In this document: positions 63,191-64,000 of the stretch, piece after piece
How positions within the stretch are numbered: position 1 is the first letter of the stretch
Layout of the letters: the number at the start of each line of letters is the position of its first letter
NCBI RefSeq assembly: GCF_918797505.1
Contig: NC_092793.1
Span: 4,908,366-4,972,365 of the forward strand
Reading direction: 5' to 3'
DNA from: Bemisia tabaci
Taxonomy: Eukaryota > Arthropoda > Insecta > Hemiptera > Aleyrodidae
DNA: 64,000 nt
Translations under genes and position numbers: made by a program
The notes under the pieces: model-generated
Databases searched by the model: none
What the model was told of the DNA's origin: nothing
The model's input: only the letters and a program-made list of their open reading frames with translations

Positions 63191-64000
63191 CAGGTTAAGT
63201 TTTTGATAGTATTTGCGAAAGAATTCTGTAAAAATATTGTCCCGAGGTGCACAAGTTTTTCTGCTATGATACATTGTTTGCTAAACATGTAAAAAGGCGT
63301 TTACGGCGTTTTTGCGTTGTACGGCAGATAGATGGATAAGTGGATTGCATTTTGCAAAAAGGAACCACTAGCATTGCAATGATGCTAAGATTGTGCAACT
63401 TCATCTTTTGCAATAAAATTGAGGAAATCGTGAAAAACTATGAAATTTAGATGGTAATTTTTGTCTTAAATTTACAGTTTTTAGCGAGTAAAATAGAAAC
63501 TATTAATGGATAATCGGGTTTCTTCCAAGACAAAAGAAGCTGCACAATCTTAGCAACATTGCAATGCTAGTGGTTCCTTTTCGCAAAATGCAATTAGAGT
63601 CCCTTTATACTGAGAGTCAAGACAATTTGAATCCATTTCTGATTGGTTCCCGTATTTTAGGCCTGCACAGTGTCACAAACGGGAATAAAGATTACATTTT
63701 CACCAATTGCAAAGATTATAATCTGGAATGGACCAGGGAATTACGGGTTCGGCAAGGAACAAACGGAATGAGAGGAGGAACGGAGAAAGACATTTGAGAA
63801 TGGGCCGATCAAAGATTACGAAAAATGTTCAATTTCTGTAATCTTTATTCCCGTTTGTGACATCCATGAGCCGAATTGTCTTGACTCTCAGTATAAAGGG
63901 ACTCTAAATGCAATGCAAGTGAGGTAGATGGATTTTACCTGGTACATGCCGACGATGAAACAGACGGTGGTGGCGACCTCGACGGGGGTTGCGGCGGCGA
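49256..64000 (-). CDS. SLC26/SulP anion transporter with STAS domain, 5' end outside window
   Basis: Ten exons read leftward (63939->64000, 60763-60930, 58825-58929, 56584-56716, 55527-55681, 54235-54411, 51839-52108, 50691-50870, 50137-50263, 49256-49419). They join in frame through GT/AG junctions into 512 visible residues and a TAA stop. An N-terminal portion (probably 100-200 residues) lies beyond 64000. The membrane part has SSFTAAAAFLVITSQIKDIL, NQEFLAQGVSNVFGSFF, then SASLSRSVIQ and GGKTQVAG, all SLC26 signatures. The arginine of SLSRS is kept; this site is a key part of the anion pathway in prestin-like members. RPYCCLLGRVPNTDIYVD leads into the STAS domain (about 340-490). The short STAS loop and LGRVPNTDIY linker fit the SLC26A5/A6-like group of insect plasma-membrane anion exchangers. 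The exact substrate cannot be read from sequence. Confidence 0.93.
50137..50263 (-). CDS. SLC26 exon i: STAS core
   Basis: Phase 0 to 1. Reads MNCLILDLAAMHYCDPAGVN, then TLRSIGEEFKEL and IPVYITGAS. The DLAAMHYCDPAGV segment is the STAS nucleotide- and partner-binding loop, with an aspartate where some bacterial relatives have the phosphorylatable serine pair. The methionine after the acceptor is internal, not a start. Confidence 0.92.
50691..50870 (-). CDS. SLC26 exon h: STAS N-terminal half and loop
   Basis: 60 codons. Starts TVDMPGIKIVHYSGGLNFAN, the first STAS strand, then a basic variable loop (PRQEINRRNQMIKSNK). The loop is far shorter than in vertebrate prestin. Confidence 0.93.
50945..51174. 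mobile_element. Foldback MITE with CACTGG ends (SLC26 intron)
   Basis: A 230-bp near-perfect inverted repeat: CACTGGAAAAAAAAACACAT at the left and the complement ending TTTTTTTTCCAGTG at the right. The arms carry GAGTCCAGACTCTT and TTGATTCAATCAGATTTAAG. CA lies on both sides. It has no coding capacity and could form a long hairpin. Confidence 0.85.
51839..52108 (-). CDS. SLC26 exon g: last helices and linker to STAS
   Basis: 90 codons, phase 0 to 0. Carries CVLASLIVVAVKNVLLQ, FPKIWRLSFLDGLVYILTFL, VDIGLIVGFSVSLASILIQG, then RPYCCLLGRVPNTDIYVD. The last motif is the boundary between the final membrane helix and the cytoplasmic STAS domain. Donor GTGAGT. Confidence 0.95.
53303..53810. mobile_element. 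Foldback element with arms of about 220 bp (SLC26 intron)
   Basis: A 508-bp inverted repeat. ATGGAGATGTTGCATACGTG starts the left arm and its near-complement ends the right arm. Internal arm landmarks are CAAAATGGAGGGGATATCCC and GATAGCGTGGGATATCCCC with their complements. The loop is only about 50 bp. It lies between SLC26 exons f and g. Confidence 0.87.
54002..54085. repeat. Solo copy of the foldback element's right arm
   Basis: GGCACCATCAGGTTTCTTGC through TGCAACATCTCCATT repeats, with about one change, the right end (53728-53808) of the foldback element about 190 bp away, in the same orientation. It is either a truncated second insertion or a local duplication. Confidence 0.8.
54235..54411 (-). 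CDS. SLC26 exon f: anion-site helix
   Basis: 59 codons, phase 0 to 0. Encodes GVSNVFGSFFSCMPISASLS, then RSVIQQVVGGKTQVAGL and a membrane helix ending FFEPLPR. The SLSRS and GGKTQ motifs are diagnostic of SLC26. Acceptor TTGCAG, donor GTAAGA. Confidence 0.96.
55135..55389. mobile_element. 255-bp MITE, copy 1
   Basis: Ends TTGACGGTGTAAGTCGGCAA and the near-complement GCCGACTTACACTGTCGA, paired over about 40 bp. CA lies on both sides. It is about 95% alike, in the same orientation, to the element at 61749-62003, including CATTCCATGAAGTTTTTGCA. It lies between SLC26 exons e and f. Confidence 0.85.
55527..55681 (-). CDS. SLC26 exon e
   Basis: Phase 1 to 0. Of two possible acceptors, only CTACCAG at 55682 keeps the frame; the upstream TTTCTAG would give a stop. 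Encodes EPSPPRFDLIPSLLGECFSI, a membrane helix and LKYDLDANQEFLAQ, the conserved NQE motif. Confidence 0.92.
56295..56535. mobile_element. Short dispersed TIR repeat, copy A
   Basis: About 240 bp sharing ATTTTCAGATAATTTAGATC, AAATTTGGCAACGTCTG and a terminal TTCTTCTTTAGCA with the copy at 59208. The left arm GTGCTGTATGAAAAC is a weak complement of the right. It lies next to SLC26 exon d. Confidence 0.65.
56584..56716 (-). CDS. SLC26 exon d
   Basis: Acceptor TGCTTTCAG, donor GTAAGT, phase 0 to 1. Encodes PRLRQVTSVPIPIELIVILA, then GTLISRF and VGHIAVG. PIPIELIVILAGT is the conserved helix that precedes the family's extracellular loop. Confidence 0.92.
57344..58460. mobile_element. Transposon with CCCAAGTAGCA ends and subterminal repeats
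   Basis: A 1.1-kb element between SLC26 exons c and d. Ends are CCCAAGTAGCATGGATTGCA and the complement TTGCAAAATGCTACTTGGG. Near both ends TTGCAATTTnATTGCAA-like blocks repeat, as transposase-binding subterminal repeats do. The middle has a cluster of AAAATATTTT-type palindromes (57630-57880) and a tRNA-like stretch at 58124-58197. No transposase frame is visible. Confidence 0.75.
58124..58197 (+). pseudogene. tRNA-derived sequence (pseudogene or SINE head)
   Basis: TAGCTCAGTGG at 58131-58141 fits a pol III A box, and GGGTTTCAAGCCC at 58172-58184 is a B box with one extra T. The acceptor ends do not pair and the anticodon arm (CCGC ... GCGG) has an oversized loop, so a working tRNA is unlikely. 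A second B-box-like GGGTTCGAATT lies near 58241. Confidence 0.45.
58825..58929 (-). CDS. SLC26 exon c
   Basis: 35 codons, phase 0 to 0. Reads TYIAFFQSIDSTNKAALTVS, then LITITILWSYDDIVK: the TN motif and a membrane helix. Acceptor TTCACAG, donor GTATGT. Confidence 0.9.
59208..59448. mobile_element. Short dispersed TIR repeat, copy B
   Basis: About 240 bp. Ends TGTTAAGGATGAACGCTGTA and the complement of TGCTAAGGAAGAACGCTGTA give clear inverted repeats of about 23 bp. The body matches copy A at 56295-56535 (AGATAAGTTAGATCTGATTG, ATTCGGCAACGTCT). It lies between SLC26 exons b and c. Confidence 0.7.
59685..59850. repeat. Direct repeat, left copy, beside polypurine tract
   Basis: GTCTCTCAATCAAAAGC through ATGCAATGCGAACATCTGCA and GAGCACGAACAGTTGTAT is repeated with scattered changes at 60526-60680. 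The two copies flank the polypurine tract. Confidence 0.75.
59896..60333. repeat. Polypurine tract, (GA3-8)n
   Basis: About 435 bp of A-runs separated by single Gs on the plus strand, with only a handful of pyrimidines. The minus strand is correspondingly polypyrimidine. It lies in the SLC26 intron between exons b and c and could form triplex DNA or act as a long poly-U/C tract in the pre-mRNA. Confidence 0.95.
60526..60680. repeat. Direct repeat, right copy, beside polypurine tract
   Basis: Diverged second copy of 59685-59850: GTCTCTCAAAAGCGCGCC, then TATGCAATGCGGACATCCGC and AGAGCACGAGTAGTTGTAT. It ends about 80 bp from SLC26 exon b. Confidence 0.75.
60763..60930 (-). CDS. SLC26 exon b: core membrane signature
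   Basis: 56 codons, phase 0 to 0, acceptor TTTTTTGTAG, donor GTGAGT. It encodes LVMYVMRLGVLTSLLSDTLV, then SSFTAAAAFLVITSQIKDIL and GIQMPKKY, which match the SulP family segment that normally reads GFTxGAAxxIxxSQLKxLxG. It is more GC-rich than its introns. Confidence 0.95.
61050..61244. repeat. Poly-G and T/G homopolymer runs
   Basis: A run of about 12 G near 61050-61062 and a T-run followed by a G-run near 61222-61244, in the intron between SLC26 exons a and b. They are prone to sequencing and assembly length errors. Confidence 0.85.
61749..62003. mobile_element. 255-bp MITE, copy 2, probably nested
   Basis: Ends TCGACGGTGTAAGTCGGCAA / CGACTCACACCGTCGA with TA on both sides. It is a close relative of the element at 55135-55389, in the same orientation. 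Outside it, ACGTGGTTT (near 61699) and AAACCACGT (near 62022) are inverted with further weak pairing, which suggests it landed inside an older foldback repeat. Confidence 0.82.
62430..62815. repeat. ATCGA-rich degenerate repeat block
   Basis: About 20 occurrences of ATCGA, TCGAT or TTCGAT within about 380 bp (for example GAAAATTTCGATTC near 62549 and AATCGATTTT several times), far above what the AT-rich intron shows elsewhere. No clear unit length is visible. Confidence 0.5.
63161..63188. repeat. Poly-A run
   Basis: About 28 consecutive A, following CATGCAACTGC. It could be the tail of an old retroposed sequence. The preceding 250 bp are not recognisable to me. Confidence 0.8.
63344..63594. 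mobile_element. MITE with GCATTTTGC ends, next to exon a
   Basis: GATTGCATTTTGCAAAAAGG, then AACCACTAGCATTGCAATG at the left pairs with CATTGCAATGCTAGTGGTTC, then CTTTTCGCAAAATGC at the right. The arms span about 60 bp. Its right end is interrupted by the hAT-like MITE at 63595-63906. Confidence 0.78.
63595..63906. mobile_element. hAT-like MITE, second family member
   Basis: 312 bp, ends TAGAGTCCCTTTATACTGAG and complement, flanked by perfect 8-bp repeats AATGCAAT (63587-63594, 63907-63914). The inner arms pair (CACAAACGGGAATAAAGATT). Its termini match those of the element at 22368-22804. It lies 32 bp from SLC26 exon a and inside the previous MITE's right end. Confidence 0.87.
63939..64000 (-). 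CDS. SLC26 exon a (partial, cut by window edge)
   Basis: Encodes AAATPVEVATTVCFIVGMYQ with donor GTAAAA at 63938-63933. PVEVATT...G is the usual SulP helix that precedes the core signature. A MITE lies 24 bp into the following intron. Confidence 0.88.

Overview
The window is animal nuclear DNA, most likely from an insect. It holds two intron-split genes with canonical GT/AG junctions, AT-rich introns, many small DNA transposons (mariner-like, hAT-like, foldback MITEs), a decayed Ty1/copia element and a long satellite array. Both genes are insect-like. A hemipteran is my best guess from the style of the transposons, but the sequence does not prove a species.

Layout. (1) Positions 1 to about 22310 are one satellite array that runs off the left edge. 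It is built from modules that each start with the 20-base core GTGCGAGAGAGACAGAAAAT or a close variant. Module A is 42 bp, B 41 bp, C 41 bp and D 116 bp. Almost the whole array is a string of two words, ABC (124 bp) and AD (158 bp). The commonest higher-order repeat is ABC+AD = 282 bp. A variant module D' recurs at 7467, 11013, 14534, 18056 and 22004, so a further period of about 3.52 kb sits on top. The last 200 bp before unique DNA are worn edge copies. (2) 22311 to 24404 is a gene-free spacer with an 8-bp-TSD MITE and a GC-rich inverted repeat. (3) 24405 to 35009 (+) is a complete nine-exon receptor tyrosine kinase gene of the Ror/MuSK group, the orthologue of Drosophila Nrk. It encodes 652 residues: signal peptide, Frizzled-type cysteine-rich domain, kringle, one membrane segment and an intact kinase. 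Its introns hold several transposons. (4) 35616 to 38822 is a mariner-type element split by a broken copia retrotransposon. (5) 38825 to 49255 has no recognisable gene. It holds a 1.17-kb TIR element and simple repeats. (6) 49256 to beyond 64000 (-) is the 3' part (ten exons, 512 visible residues) of an SLC26/SulP anion transporter with a C-terminal STAS domain. Its introns are packed with foldback elements, paired dispersed repeats and a 430-bp polypurine tract.

The two genes converge (Nrk rightward, SLC26 leftward) and have no evident functional link: one is a cell-surface receptor, probably Wnt- or neuromuscular-type signalling, and the other a membrane anion exchanger. The least ordinary feature is the satellite. 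It has a two-word grammar, a hinge module shared by both words, hybrid modules and at least three nested periods, and it ends about 2.1 kb from the first coding exon of Nrk.
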